From Microcystis viridis FACHB-1342 (GTDB taxonomy: Bacteria > Cyanobacteriota > Cyanobacteriia > Cyanobacteriales > Microcystaceae), in NCBI RefSeq assembly GCF_014698335.1, contig NZ_JACJSV010000002.1, positions 1 through 64,000 of the forward strand: a DNA stretch of 64,000 bases, read 5' to 3'. Position 1 is the stretch's first letter. Every line of letters begins with the position of its first letter. A program made the position numbers and the translations under genes. Of the stretch, positions 34,587 through 43,469 are shown in pieces. Under the pieces are notes generated by a model. The model was not told the origin of the DNA. It did no database searches and saw only the letters and a list, made by a program, of their open reading frames with translations.

Positions 34587-35359
34587 ATGCCAGCAAAAGA
34601 CCTCTATCACGAAGCCGTTAAAAATGCCTTAATTAAAGACGGCTGGACAATTACGGCTGATCCTTATCCTATTGAATTTGACATCCTCGCCGCCCTAAAA
34701 GTGCGGCGATTCCTAAACCTCACGATTTAAGTTTCTGCTTCCACCACCGTCGCATACCACAGTTAAAAAACCATGTACTGTCTTACACAGAGTCCACAGA
34801 CTTTCGCCCCATTTCAGAAGCCCGATTCCGTGTGTCCCACGGTACGTTGACCGCCTATAGCTTCTTGTACTTGTTGCGCGCGACTTTTTACCCGGCCAAG
34901 CTTTTCTGGTCGGAACCCCCTAAGCCGAGTTTTCAAGGTGCTGCGCCGTCCACTTGGTTTTCGAGACTGGCCTTTTAATTCTAACGTAAAGCCAACCTAG
35001 AACGGCGGGGTTTCAGACCCAAAATTTCCGATGAAGACGCTGAATTGTATCCAGACCTGGCGATCGAGAAATATATTTCCGAAGAACAAAGACAACGTAA
35101 AATTATCATTGAAATTAAAAGCTTTCTTGGCCCTTCAATGATCAAAGACTTTGAAATGGCTTTGGGACAATATATTTTTTATCGTGATCTTATTCAATTA
35201 GGGCAAGATGAATACCAAGAAATCTATCTGGCTATCAAAGATGAAATTTATGAGACTTTTTTCCAACGAAAATCTATTCAAGCCGTTATTAAAAGACACC
35301 AATTAGATTTATTAGTTGTCAACATCGAAAAAGAGGAGATTGTCCAATGGATAAACTAA
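34587..35359 (+). pseudogene. xisH: xisH, split by an inserted element
   Basis: The first part, MPAKDLYHEAVKNALIKDGW to DPYPIEF, is the N-terminus of XisH. The rest, starting EDAELYPDLAIEKY and passing IIIEIKSFLGPS, resumes after 0.35 kb and ends in VQWIN. Joined, they give a family-length protein; EIKS with the upstream Asp fits a PD-(D/E)XK nuclease-like core. XisH/XisI were named as fdxN-element excision controlling factors in Anabaena but occur widely in non-heterocystous cyanobacteria. As it stands the gene is broken. Confidence 0.85.
34681..35032 (-). mobile_element. IS200/IS605-type non-autonomous element in xisH
   Basis: About 350 bp with no transposase gene. Read on the minus strand, one end reads GTGGTATGCGACGG to GAGGTTTAGGAATCGCC, followed by a GC stem (GCCGCACTTTTAGGGCGGC) and GAGGATGTC. 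This is the right-end layout of IS605-group elements with tnpB. No target duplication is seen, as expected for that family. It may be the two ends of a tnpB element with the centre deleted. If so, the guide RNA that such ends encode could persist. Confidence 0.6.
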
Positions 35360-35688
35360 CTAACTATCGCCAAATTATTCAAAATACCTTAACAAAGCTA
35401 GACACAATTGCGAATAGCTCATCCAAAAAAAAACTAGAAACCTGTTTAATTTTTGATGAAAATCATGATCATTATCTATGGATGTCTATTGGTTGGATAA
35501 ACAAAAAGAAAATCAACAATATTCAGATTCATATTCGTATTAAAAATGAAAGAGTTTATATTGAACAGGATTGGACAGAAATAGGAATCACCTCTCAATT
35601 ATTAGAAGCAGGGATTCCCAAAGAAGATATTGTTTTAGCATTTCATGATCCTGCAAGTCGTAAATTAACAGAATTTGCTATTGCTTAA
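35347..35688 (+). CDS. xisI: XisI-family protein
   Basis: 113 residues. MDKLTNYRQIIQNTL, then CLIFDENHDHYLWMSIGWINKKKINNIQIHIRIKN, DWTEIGITSQLLEAGIPKEDIVLAFHDP and TEFAIA are XisI signatures. It begins 13 bp inside the end of xisH and would be translated with it. With xisH broken, the intact xisI is left without its partner in this copy. Confidence 0.9.
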   Translation: MDKLTNYRQIIQNTLTKLDTIANSSSKKKLETCLIFDENHDHYLWMSIGWINKKKINNIQIHIRIKNERVYIEQDWTEIGITSQLLEAGIPKEDIVLAFHDPASRKLTEFAIA

Positions 35689-35691
35689 TCA

Positions 35692-35772
35692 GGGGCGATC
35701 GCTGTTTTACTGTGTAGATAGGAGAAGGCGATCGCGTTTTTAGCTGAGGTTAAGAAGGGCGATCGCTGTTTT
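35692..35772. repeat. HIP1-based iterated array 3
   Basis: GGGGCGATCGCTGTTTTACTG, AAGGCGATCGCGTTTTTAGC and AAGGGCGATCGCTGTTTTTCC, at about 37-bp spacing, between xisI and the TPR pseudogene. It replaces the expected 5' end of that gene. Confidence 0.75.
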
Positions 35773-37098
35773 TCCGAGAATGATTTTAAATCTCCTCAAT
35801 TAAGAGTCAAAGAACGTCTCACAAGTATCGATTTTACTGTTTTTGGAGAACTAGCTCAAGTTAAACAAAAAGGGGAAATTTTAGGAGCGACAGGAAGTCA
35901 TTTTGAAAAAGCACATTTTGGCGCATTTATCTGGCATTTAATTGGTTATGAACGCCATATTAAGGATAAAATGGGACAGCAGCTCTCTATTCAAGAACGG
36001 GCAAGTCGTTATGTGGAAGCATTTCTCTGTCTATGTCGATTAGGTTGGTATAAAGAAGCTAAATCTTTGTTTTCTTTACCCTTAGAAATTCATGATCCAA
36101 CTTCTTTACCTTTGCACAAACAATTACTCATCTGGTGACAGTATGAAGAGGGCATAAAACTGTGTAAAGAATTATTAGGAAATCTTGACAATGAAACCGA
36201 TTTTCTCTGTTTAAGTGAACTTGGTTATATGTATCGAGAATTAGGACAATTAGACCAAGCAAAAAATTATGCGGAGAAACTCTTATCCTTAGCCGAGCAA
36301 TTAAATAATCCTCTTTGGAAAGCAAGAGGAAAAGGAAATATAGCAACAATTGATGGAATACAAGGTGAATATTTAAGCGCTGAAATAGGACTGAATGAAG
36401 TTTTAAATCTAGCCGAGATTATTCCCGATTGTGACGAAAAATTTGAGATTATTAATGTTGCTTATTTAAATCTGGGTAATTGTTATGGTTATCAGGGAAA
36501 AATTGACCAGACTATTGCTTGTTTAGCAAAATACTTAAAATGGGCAGAAAAAATTAAAAATCTTATTTATCAAGCAATGGCTTTACGAAATTTAGGAGAA
36601 GCATACCAGCGAATCAATGATTTGAATCAAGCTATGGATTACACTCAAAGAAGTCTTGATTTATCCGAGCAAATAACCGATGAAGCAGGAATTATTTTTT
36701 CTTTGGGAAATTTAGCCGCAATTTATTGGCAACAAGCAAATTTTGAGGAGTCTGAAAAATACTTTAAGCAACAAAAGAAAAAAGCTTTAGCTATTTCAGA
36801 TGTGGCGAGTGTTGCCCATGCTTGTGCTGGATTAGGAGAAATTTATAGTATCACTCGAAAGGATGATCTAGCCTATCAATATCTTAATCAAGCTTTAGAT
36901 ATTGCCCTCGATATTGGAGAAAGATATATAGAACTAGAGACTTTAATTGTTTTGGCAGAATTTGAAGAAAAAACCCATGATCTTAAATCAGCTATTAATC
37001 ACTGGCAACGCGCCTTACATCTTTCTGAAAAATTAAATATTCTCTCCCATAAAGAGAACTGTGAACAAAACCTAGAAAGGTTGTTAAACCCCAACTAA
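35773..37098 (+). pseudogene. TPR-repeat protein, 5' cut and one stop
   Basis: The open frame reads from the HIP1 array without a start codon. It has an in-frame TGA at 36136 (LLIW, stop, QYEEG) and continues to NLERLLNPN. The later part has about six tetratricopeptide repeats (YMYRELGQLDQAKNYAEKL and similar). The 5' end is missing, so the gene is inactive unless an internal start at 36229 gives the 289-residue TPR part. Its last 0.3 kb is duplicated at 32669. Confidence 0.8.
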
Positions 37099-37168
37099 GT
37101 TGAGACTCGTATTATATACATGACTACCATTCCACGGGTACATTCAGAAAAGTTAATGGGTGTATCCA

Positions 37169-37339
37169 TTAATGGATAAGGGGTTTCGGCTCTTGTAGTA
37201 TATATATTTGATGGCAATTCGGACATTCAATTGTTTCATTTAAAAGAGCGAGCTTTAAGAAAATTGTCTGAGCAGTTTTTTGATAATTGACCCCTGTTAC
37301 ATTCGGTAAATCGAGGAGTTGATCAAAATTTATCCACAT
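37169..37339 (-). pseudogene. ISL3-family transposase, N-terminal scrap
   Basis: MWINFDQLLDLPNVTGVNYQ, then FLKLALLNETIECPNCHQIY, matches the start of cyanobacterial ISL3 transposases, with the CxxC of their zinc-finger-like N-terminus. It stops after about 56 residues. Beside it lies a family E end fragment (37375-37400). No transposase body is in the window. Confidence 0.65.
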
Positions 37340-37631
37340 AACCCACCTCCTGTTCTGTGTCACCATTATACCATGCTCACACAGAACCTAGAAAAGCCCA
37401 ATTTTAGGTAAAGTGTCATCAAATTCCTGCGAAGTCTCTTGCCTCATCTCAACAAGCAATTTAAATACGTGGGCAGCTTAAAAAAGTCTTAACTATGGCA
37501 GTTATCTTAATGGTGAGGTACGAAGTTGATGCCAGCAAGGGAATCTTTAAGAAATTAGCCAAAATGCCTGAGTATAGATATTGACGGCGCTAGACTGCCA
37601 ACGTATAGATAAATACTGTTTCTGGAAGCCC

Positions 37632-39068
37632 ATGACTGTCAGCTACGAAAAAATTACCCCACCGACAACAGGCTCGAAAATTACTTTTTCTGACGGAAAA
37701 CCTCTAGTTCCCGACGATCCCATCATTCCCTTCATTCGCGGTGACGGTACGGGAGTCGATATCTGGCCCGCAACCGCAAAAGTTATCGATGCAGCGATCG
37801 CCACAGCCTACGGTGGTCAAAGGAAAATCCATTGGTTTAAAGTCTATGCTGGTGATGAAGCTTGCGAAATCTACGGGACTTATCAATATCTACCCCAAGA
37901 TACATTGACAGCGATTAAAGAATATGGTATAGCCATCAAGGGTCCCTTGACCACTCCCATCGGTGGCGGCATTCGTTCCCTGAATGTGGCTCTGCGGCAA
38001 ATTTTTGACCTTTATGCCTGTGTTCGTCCCTGTCGTTACTATGCGGGAACCCCTTCCCCCCATAAAACCCCGGAAAAACTCGATGTCATCGTCTATCGGG
38101 AAAATACCGAGGATATCTATCTCGGCATCGAATGGAAACAAGGCACGGAAATCGCCGATAAACTGATTAATTATCTCAATACAGAACTAATTCCCGCCAC
38201 TCCCGAACACGGTAAAAAACAAATTCCCCTCGATGCGGGTATCGGGATCAAACCGATTAGTAAGACGGGTTCCCAAAGATTAGTCCGCCGGGCGATCGAA
38301 CGAGCGCTGACTTTACCGAAACCGAAAAATCAAGTTACTCTCGTCCACAAGGGTAACATTATGAAATATACGGAAGGGGCGTTCCGGGATTGGGGTTATG
38401 AATTAGCTAAGAGTGAATTCCGGGATGTGTGCGTTACCGAGATGGAATCATGGATCCTGAGTAATAAGGAGAAAAACCATGATCTGAGCATCGAAGATAA
38501 CGCCCGCATGGTAGAACCGGGTTATGATGCCCTCACCGACGAGAAAAAAGCCAAAATCTGCCAAGAAGTGACCAGTGTTCTCGATGCTATCTGGGAAACC
38601 CACGGCAATGGGCAATGGAAAGATAAAATTATGGTTAACGATCGCATTGCCGATAGTATCTTCCAACAGATCCAAACCCGTCCCGATGAATACTCGATCC
38701 TCGCTACTATGAACCTGAATGGCGATTATCTCTCCGACGCAGCAGCGGCGATCGTCGGTGGTTTAGGGATGGGACCCGGGGCGAATATTGGCGATACTTG
38801 CGCTATTTTTGAGGCAACCCACGGCACAGCCCCTAAACACGCCGGTTTAGACCGAATTAACCCCGGTTCGGTGATTCTTTCCGGGGTGATGATGTTGGAA
38901 TACATCGGATGGCAAGAAGCGGCCGATTTGATTAAAAAAGGCATCGCAGCTGCGATCGCTAATCGACAAGTTACCTACGATTTAGCGCGTCTGATGGAAC
39001 CCCCCGTTAATCCTCCCCTGAAATGTTCCGAATTTGCCGACGCGATTATCTCCCATTTTGGCGATTAA
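37632..39068 (+). CDS. icd: NADP-dependent isocitrate dehydrogenase
   Basis: 478 residues. It converts isocitrate to 2-oxoglutarate, the carbon skeleton for ammonium assimilation through [21 protein letters not shown], the substrate-binding SLNVALRQ with R residues, and [27 protein letters not shown] with the metal-binding Asp are as in the prokaryotic NADP enzyme. A TTG-started frame begins 51 bp upstream, but the ATG at 37632 (MTVSYEKI) fits homologs. No operon partner. Confidence 0.95.
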   Translation: MTVSYEKITPPTTGSKITFSDGKPLVPDDPIIPFIRGDGTGVDIWPATAKVIDAAIATAYGGQRKIHWFKVYAGDEACEIYGTYQYLPQDTLTAIKEYGIAIKGPLTTPIGGGIRSLNVALRQIFDLYACVRPCRYYAGTPSPHKTPEKLDVIVYRENTEDIYLGIEWKQGTEIADKLINYLNTELIPATPEHGKKQIPLDAGIGIKPISKTGSQRLVRRAIERALTLPKPKNQVTLVHKGNIMKYTEGAFRDWGYELAKSEFRDVCVTEMESWILSNKEKNHDLSIEDNARMVEPGYDALTDEKKAKICQEVTSVLDAIWETHGNGQWKDKIMVNDRIADSIFQQIQTRPDEYSILATMNLNGDYLSDAAAAIVGGLGMGPGANIGDTCAIFEATHGTAPKHAGLDRINPGSVILSGVMMLEYIGWQEAADLIKKGIAAAIANRQVTYDLARLMEPPVNPPLKCSEFADAIISHFGD

Positions 39069-39604
39069 TTTTCTGGTTAGGGTAGCCTGAAAACTGCCCT
39101 ATTTTTCGGAAAATACCCTAACTACCGAGGTCTTGACAAAATAGGAAAAAACCAGAATTCCCCCCTTGATACCAAATTTCTAAATCCATGACAGACATCC
39201 AGGCTTGAATGCTTGCCAGGCGTTGTCAAGTTTGAAGATGATGGCGCATCAGAGCAGACTTGAAAACGCTTTAACAGTAAGGCTCTCGTTGTGTCGCAAT
39301 TCATTCTTCATATTCTGATCTGACAACGCCGTAAGCAATGCCTGAAAGACATCCCCCACATATCCATTCTTTGTCATCAGATAAACCATCACCCATACTA
39401 TCTTTATATCACGCCCAAAAGCGTGTTAGCCAGATTAGCCCACACCGCACTTAAACCCACAGCTTCAATCCATGGGCATGGTGCGTTCCCCAAAATCGAT
39501 CGCTGGAGCAGTGGGAGTCACATTAGGGAACGCACCCTACAAGATTGGCGTACTGCTACGCAGTGCCTTCGGCATCGCACTGCTGCTTTTAGAATCGCAA
39601 TACG
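39069..39604. other. Gap downstream of icd, with repeat family A copy
   Basis: After a weak GGTTAGGGTA/TACCCTAAC hairpin behind icd (39074-39117), the gap has no supported gene. On the minus strand, 39240-39390 reads NGYVGDVFQALLTALSDQNM, possibly the end of a lost gene. Family A copy 2 occupies 39446-39582, joined to TATATCACGCCCAAAAGCGT of family B type. Confidence 0.6.
39446..39582 (+). repeat. Dispersed repeat family A, copy 2
   Basis: About 137 bp: ACAGCTTCAATC, GGCATGGTGCGTTCCCC, ATTAGGGAACGCACC and then GCAGTGCCTTCGGCATCGCAC. The GGTGCGTTCCC and GGGAACGCACC arms form the common hairpin. Compared with copy 1 it has an extra 25 bp at the right end, also seen in copy 3. Confidence 0.85.
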
Positions 39605-40234
39605 TCATAGCGTTCCTCCCGAAAACAGCCAAAACAGCCATACAACATAATGAATGATCACGATCGCCCAAAAAGTGACTTGATAAGACTTTTTCTGACC
39701 TTTATGGCGCAATATTCGCTGGGCAATAAACCCGCCCAACCATCCACCTGCAAGTTCACACAGATGTAGCGTTTGTTCAGAAGTTCGCCAATCCTTTCGT
39801 TTAGCACGAGATTTATCATCTGCGTATAGAGCGTAAGTCACTAAGCTCATTACGGGATAAAGAATCAGTGGAATGGGATTGCGTGTCGTCCATGTAAAAC
39901 GAATAGCTCCAAACAAAGGCAGAAGCGATAACAGAACTAACTCAACTATCGGAAAGCTTGAAATGATGGCATCAGAGGGTTTAGTTCGACTACTTGAAGG
40001 TTCTGACTTGTTTCTTGCTCCCAGAATAAATGCGTTGTAAGCTCGAACTTTGCCATCTGAGTCAACTATGCAGTGGTAATAAATCGTGTCGTTTTCTTGT
40101 GGACGACGGGTTGCATCTTTAATTTCAGAAATATGCAAAAAAACTTCCTGACTCCCATCAACGGGTTGAATAAAACCAAATCCACGCTCATCTTTCCATT
40201 TTGTAAGCTTTCCACTGCGGAGACCGGATTGCAT
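39605..40234 (-). CDS. Cold-shock domain plus DUF1294 membrane protein
   Basis: 209 residues. The N-terminal 65 residues are a cold-shock fold (GKLTKWKDERGFGFIQPVDGSQEVFLHISEI) with the aromatic RNP1-like motif. Three or four membrane helices follow and the DUF1294 core (YALYADDKSRAKRKDWRTSEQTLHLCELAGGWLGGFIAQRILRHK). This fusion is common in bacteria and its role is unknown, perhaps linking RNA binding to the membrane. MQSGL at 40234 is the preferred start. Confidence 0.85.
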   Translation of the reverse strand: MQSGLRSGKLTKWKDERGFGFIQPVDGSQEVFLHISEIKDATRRPQENDTIYYHCIVDSDGKVRAYNAFILGARNKSEPSSSRTKPSDAIISSFPIVELVLLSLLPLFGAIRFTWTTRNPIPLILYPVMSLVTYALYADDKSRAKRKDWRTSEQTLHLCELAGGWLGGFIAQRILRHKGQKKSYQVTFWAIVIIHYVVWLFWLFSGGTL

Positions 40235-40319
40235 AAAAAATCTCAATAACGAAAACTTTGTGATTCTAACAAATCACCTTCAAGGACAGCCACAACCAAA
40301 AAACGAAGCAGCCCAACTA

Positions 40320-40680
40320 CATATTATAGGTCAACTTTCCGTATAACACTCTTGAAAGTAACAATATGTGGAAACTTTCCGTATATCACTCCATTTAGGC
40401 GCAATCGCCAGAAGTTTTCCCTATATAACGCCCAAAAGCCTGTTAGCCAGATTAGCATATTGCCAAAAATCTTGTTTAACTAAATTCCTGACAATTAGGC
40501 TCATTCTAGCGATGATTCTTCGATCTGACCGCACCCCTTGACAAAAATTTATAATTATTCGACTTTTAGCGATCGCTATCGGGAGATAGTTGTTTTTTGT
40601 CACAGCAGTGGGGAGAAGGGAGCGGGTTTTTCAAGTTGGATTGGCAGTTAATCATACTATTAAAAACCGATTCAGTATAA
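40320..40680 (+). repeat. Dispersed repeat family B, copy 1 (longest)
   Basis: About 350 bp with no gene. The head has three TTTCCGTATA-type motifs, then TGTTAGCCAGATTAGC, then TTTAACTAAATTCCTGACAA, GCGATGATTCTTCGATCTGA, TAGCGATCGCTATCGGGAGA, GGGAGAAGGGAGCGGGTTTT and a tail TTAAAAACCGATTCAGTATA. Copies of parts of it lie at 41868, 55076 (inverted) and 56752 (inverted). The gap 40235-40738 has no gene. The copy stands 58 bp from a toxin gene. Confidence 0.85.
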
Positions 40681-40738
40681 AGACCCCGTTATGCCGTGTC
40701 CCTACAGATAGACTTCAACGGCCCTAGCATTCGCCGCG

Positions 40739-41142
40739 TCACGGAATGAAAATGCGTCTTGCGCCTTGATAATCTTCAATATTAACTACAATATCAACCA
40801 AACGGTTAACGCAACGATCTCGATAATCTGGCTCGGCAAGTAGTCGCTCAATATTACCGATTGTCACGACGGGTAATGATGTGGGGGTATTTTCCTCCCG
40901 CATCACTTGCTCCAGGGAATCTTTGCCTTTCATACTTCGGTTAGCGGTGATCAGGATCATCTGATTGGCTTGGGCATACCGCCAAACAACACGATCATCG
41001 CTCGTGACAGCTAACCCAACTTCTTCAAACAGAATAAAACGAATCGAGATCAAGTCAAGCCAACCACTCGCAGCAAGGACTCCGGCGAGGACAAGAGAAT
41101 GCCCTCGTAAGTTATGATCAACTAGAAAATTCCTGCCCGTGA
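40739..41142 (-). CDS. PIN-like toxin of the DUF433 pair, start unclear
   Basis: The product reads LLFEEVG-type sequence: ISIRFILFEEVGLAVTSDDRVVWRYAQANQMILITANRSMKG, then SLPVVTIGNIERLL, as in DUF5615/Mut7-C-like PIN-fold toxins. The frame continues upstream from the TTG at 41053 without a stop, through LVDHNLRGHSLVLAGVLAASGW to about 41142. That part is conserved in the family, but no ATG, GTG or TTG lies at its head. Either an unusual start is used, overlapping the antitoxin stop, or the module is degenerate. Confidence 0.6.
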
Positions 41143-41505
41143 TGCCAACTTGGCTTTTTCCGCTTCAAGTTTTGCTCGAATGGCTTCTGTGCCAGGTTTT
41201 GGCGGCTTAGCAGCAATACGGGCAACTCGCTCACGATTTTGCTCTTCATAGTATAGTCGGAGTTCTTCAGCTTCTTTGAGAACTTGCTGGTACTCAGCCT
41301 CTACATCCGCACGATGAGCCTCAATATAAGCCAGGGCAGCGTTAATTTGCTCTTCCGTCAGATCAAATAATCCCTGAATGAACTTAGGTGGATATTGAGC
41401 AGTCACATAATCCATCACATCGTAGAGGGTGATGCGGGTTCCTGCGATTGTCAGTCCTCGCTCTGTACGAATGATAGCGGTTTGTTCATTTGATGCGAGC
41501 GTCAT
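41122..41505 (-). CDS. DUF433-family antitoxin
   Basis: 127 residues. The core IIRTERGLTIAGTRITLYDVMDYVTAQYPPKFIQGLFDLTEEQINAALAYIEAHR is the DUF433 winged-helix fold used as an antitoxin. A long charged C-terminal helix (VEAEYQQVLKEAEELRLYYEEQ) likely binds the PIN-like toxin encoded downstream, with which it overlaps. It probably represses its own promoter. Confidence 0.82.
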   Translation of the reverse strand: MTLASNEQTAIIRTERGLTIAGTRITLYDVMDYVTAQYPPKFIQGLFDLTEEQINAALAYIEAHRADVEAEYQQVLKEAEELRLYYEEQNRERVARIAAKPPKPGTEAIRAKLEAEKAKLASRAGIF

Positions 41506-41736
41506 AGCTATAGTCTCAGTCTTTCACCATCTCATTCCATATTACCGCATGAAAAAGTAAGGTGAGCAAACGCCCACCCTGACTACTAATTCGCAAGCTC
41601 TTTAATCCTCAACCCAGACTTTCAAAATGTATTTCAGCCTCGTTCCTGCATCTAGCCAGTAGTGAACTCCAATATCTGGCAATTCAGTATCATTTGTGTG
41701 AGCATCACCAGGCCCCGTACTACACGATCGGCGATC

Positions 41737-41870
41737 AAATTTAGACCACAGCTTCAATCAATGGGCATGGTGCGTTCCCCAAAATTGATCGCTGGAGCAG
41801 TGGGAGCCATATTAGGGAACGCACCCTACAAGATCGGCGATCTGCTATGCAGTGCCTTCGGCATCGCACT
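41737..41870 (+). repeat. Dispersed repeat family A, copy 3
   Basis: The same hairpin core as copies 1 and 2, with GGCATGGTGCGTTCCCC and ATTAGGGAACGCACC, and the extra GCAGTGCCTTCGGCATCGCAC. It runs straight into family B copy 2, so the two elements are joined here as they nearly are at 39446. 41506-41736 holds no gene. Confidence 0.85.
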
Positions 41871-41998
41871 GACAATTAGGCTCATTCTAGCGATGATTCT
41901 TCGATCTGACCGCACCCCTTGACAAAAACTTACAATTATTCGACCTTTAGCGATCGCTATCGGGGGATAGTTGTTTTTTGTTAGAGCAGTATGGAGCA
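41868..41998 (+). repeat. Dispersed repeat family B, copy 2 (partial)
   Basis: CTGACAATTAGGCTCATTCTAGC through GCGATGATTCTTCGATCTGA and TAGCGATCGCTATCGGGGGA, ending near AGAGCAGTATGGAGCAG. It lacks the head and the tail of copy 1. It lies between the DUF433 pair and the first DUF29 gene. Confidence 0.8.
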
Positions 41999-42011
41999 GT
42001 CTAACTGATGG

Positions 42012-42476
42012 CTACATTTCCAGATTATCGCCCGCAGGAAACCAATCTTCATCGAGAATTTGTTCAAGGGAACCAATGGGAATAGCGGGGAAAGTATCGA
42101 GGGGTAATTGAGAGCGGTCACTGGCATTTTTTCGGGCTGAAAGATAACATTCATCGAAAATTTCTAAAAGATAGGGTTTCAGACTAGGACTATCTTTAAG
42201 TTCATCTAATATATCGAGACGAAAAGTTCTAATCTCTCCCTTCCAGTGACCTTCGTTTCTCTCTCTTTCTGCCGCCCAATATTTGAGCTTAAGTAAATGT
42301 TCTAATAATCGGGTTAACAGATTTTTAATTGTGCGCTTTTCACTCCTTCCCATACTTGCTAATTCCTCCAGTAAATTCTCTAAATCTACCCGCTCAAACT
42401 GTCTGGCTTGCAGTTGATTAATAGTAGTTCTAATCCAGAGATAAAAGTCTTCTTCGTACATGGTTTTATTATCCAT
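42012..42476 (-). CDS. DUF29 protein, copy 3 of a tandem triplet
   Basis: 154 residues. YEEDFYLWIRTTINQLQARQFERVDLENLLEELASMGRSEKR, then LKYWAAERERNEGHWKGEIR and DSPSLKPYLLEIFDECY, and C-terminal PIPIGSLEQILDEDWFP, form the DUF29 family: all-helical proteins of unknown role, frequently multicopy in cyanobacteria. It is the most diverged of the three copies here. The last residues are GDNLEM instead of NDHE. Spacing to the next copy is 16 bp. Confidence 0.88.
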   Translation of the reverse strand: MDNKTMYEEDFYLWIRTTINQLQARQFERVDLENLLEELASMGRSEKRTIKNLLTRLLEHLLKLKYWAAERERNEGHWKGEIRTFRLDILDELKDSPSLKPYLLEIFDECYLSARKNASDRSQLPLDTFPAIPIGSLEQILDEDWFPAGDNLEM

Positions 42477-42492
42477 AATTTACCTCTATATA

Positions 42493-42951
42493 TTACTCGT
42501 GGTCATTAGTAGGAAACCAATCTTCATCGAGAATTTGTTCAAGGGAACCAATGGGAATAGGGGGGAAAGTATCAAGAGGTAATTGAGTTCTAACTTGAGC
42601 CTCTTTTCTAGCAAATTGATAGCATTCCTCAAAGATTTCCAGAATATAGGGTTTCAAACTAGGGCTATCTTTAATTTCTTCGATTATTTGTCGGCGAAAG
42701 TTGAGAATTTCTCCCTTCCAGTGACCCTCATTTCTAGATTTTTCTCCTGTCCAGTAGGTTAGTTTCAGCAAATGTACCAGCAATTGAATCAAAAGATTTT
42801 CAATTTTGCGTTTTTCACTCCTCCCCATACTTGCTAATTCCTCCAGTAAATTCTCTAAATCTACCCGCTCAAACTGCCTGGCTTGCAGTTGATTAATAGT
42901 AGTTCTAATCCAGAGATAAAAGTCTTCTTCGTACTGGGTTTTATTATCCAT
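42493..42951 (-). CDS. DUF29 protein, copy 2
   Basis: 152 residues, almost identical to the neighbour at 42968: they differ at only a few positions (YEEDF against YEQDF near the start, NLLIQ against NPLIQ, TNDHE against TNNHE). Both carry LTYWTGEKSRNEGHWKGEILNF where the third has LKYWAAERE. Recent duplication is clear; the linking sequence (AATTTACCTCTATATATTAC) is also shared. Confidence 0.9.
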   Translation of the reverse strand: MDNKTQYEEDFYLWIRTTINQLQARQFERVDLENLLEELASMGRSEKRKIENLLIQLLVHLLKLTYWTGEKSRNEGHWKGEILNFRRQIIEEIKDSPSLKPYILEIFEECYQFARKEAQVRTQLPLDTFPPIPIGSLEQILDEDWFPTNDHE

Positions 42952-42967
42952 AATTTACCTCTATATA

Positions 42968-43426
42968 TTACTCGTGGTTATTAGTGGGAAACCAATCTTC
43001 ATCGAGAATTTGTTCAAGGGAACCAATGGGAATAGGGGGGAAAGTATCAAGAGGTAATTGAGTTCTAACTTGAGCCTCTTTTCTAGCAAATTGATAGCAT
43101 TCCTCAAAGATTTCCAGAATATAGGGTTTCAAACTAGGGCTATCTTTAATTTCTTCGATTATTTGTCGGCGAAAGTTGAGAATTTCTCCCTTCCAGTGAC
43201 CCTCATTTCTAGATTTTTCTCCTGTCCAGTAGGTTAGTTTCAGCAAATGTACCAGCAATTGAATCAAAGGATTTTCAATTTTGCGTTTTTCACTCCTCCC
43301 CATACTTGCTAATTCCTCCAGTAAATTCTCTAAATCTACCCGCTCAAACTGTCTCGCTTGCAGTTGATTAATAGTAGTTCTAATCCAGAGATAAAAGTCT
43401 TGTTCGTACAGAGTTTTATTGTCCAT
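42968..43426 (-). CDS. DUF29 protein, copy 1
   Basis: 152 residues, first of the triplet by transcription. Its sequence is nearly identical to the second copy, with a small substitution KIENPLIQ. The start is the ATG at 43426, and MDNKTLYEQDFYL is shared by all three. No known enzymatic motif; the ELASMGRSEKRKIEN segment is the strongest conserved block. The promoter must lie between 43427 and the msrP end. Confidence 0.9.
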   Translation of the reverse strand: MDNKTLYEQDFYLWIRTTINQLQARQFERVDLENLLEELASMGRSEKRKIENPLIQLLVHLLKLTYWTGEKSRNEGHWKGEILNFRRQIIEEIKDSPSLKPYILEIFEECYQFARKEAQVRTQLPLDTFPPIPIGSLEQILDEDWFPTNNHE

Positions 43427-43469
43427 AGATACTTAGTTAAACTGAATAAAACGAGGGTAATCATCAAAA

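Noticed and set aside
33887-35772. HIP1 arrays as CRISPR repeats
   Set aside because: The shared core is only about 16 bp, the spacers are similar purine-rich sequence rather than unique, and no cas genes occur.
36128-36349. 73-codon minus-strand frame
   Set aside because: It is antisense to the TPR pseudogene, whose repeats are clear on the plus strand.
39122-39304. 60-codon minus-strand frame behind icd
   Set aside because: Another frame in the same place gives more protein-like residues but also lacks a start, so at most a relic exists here.
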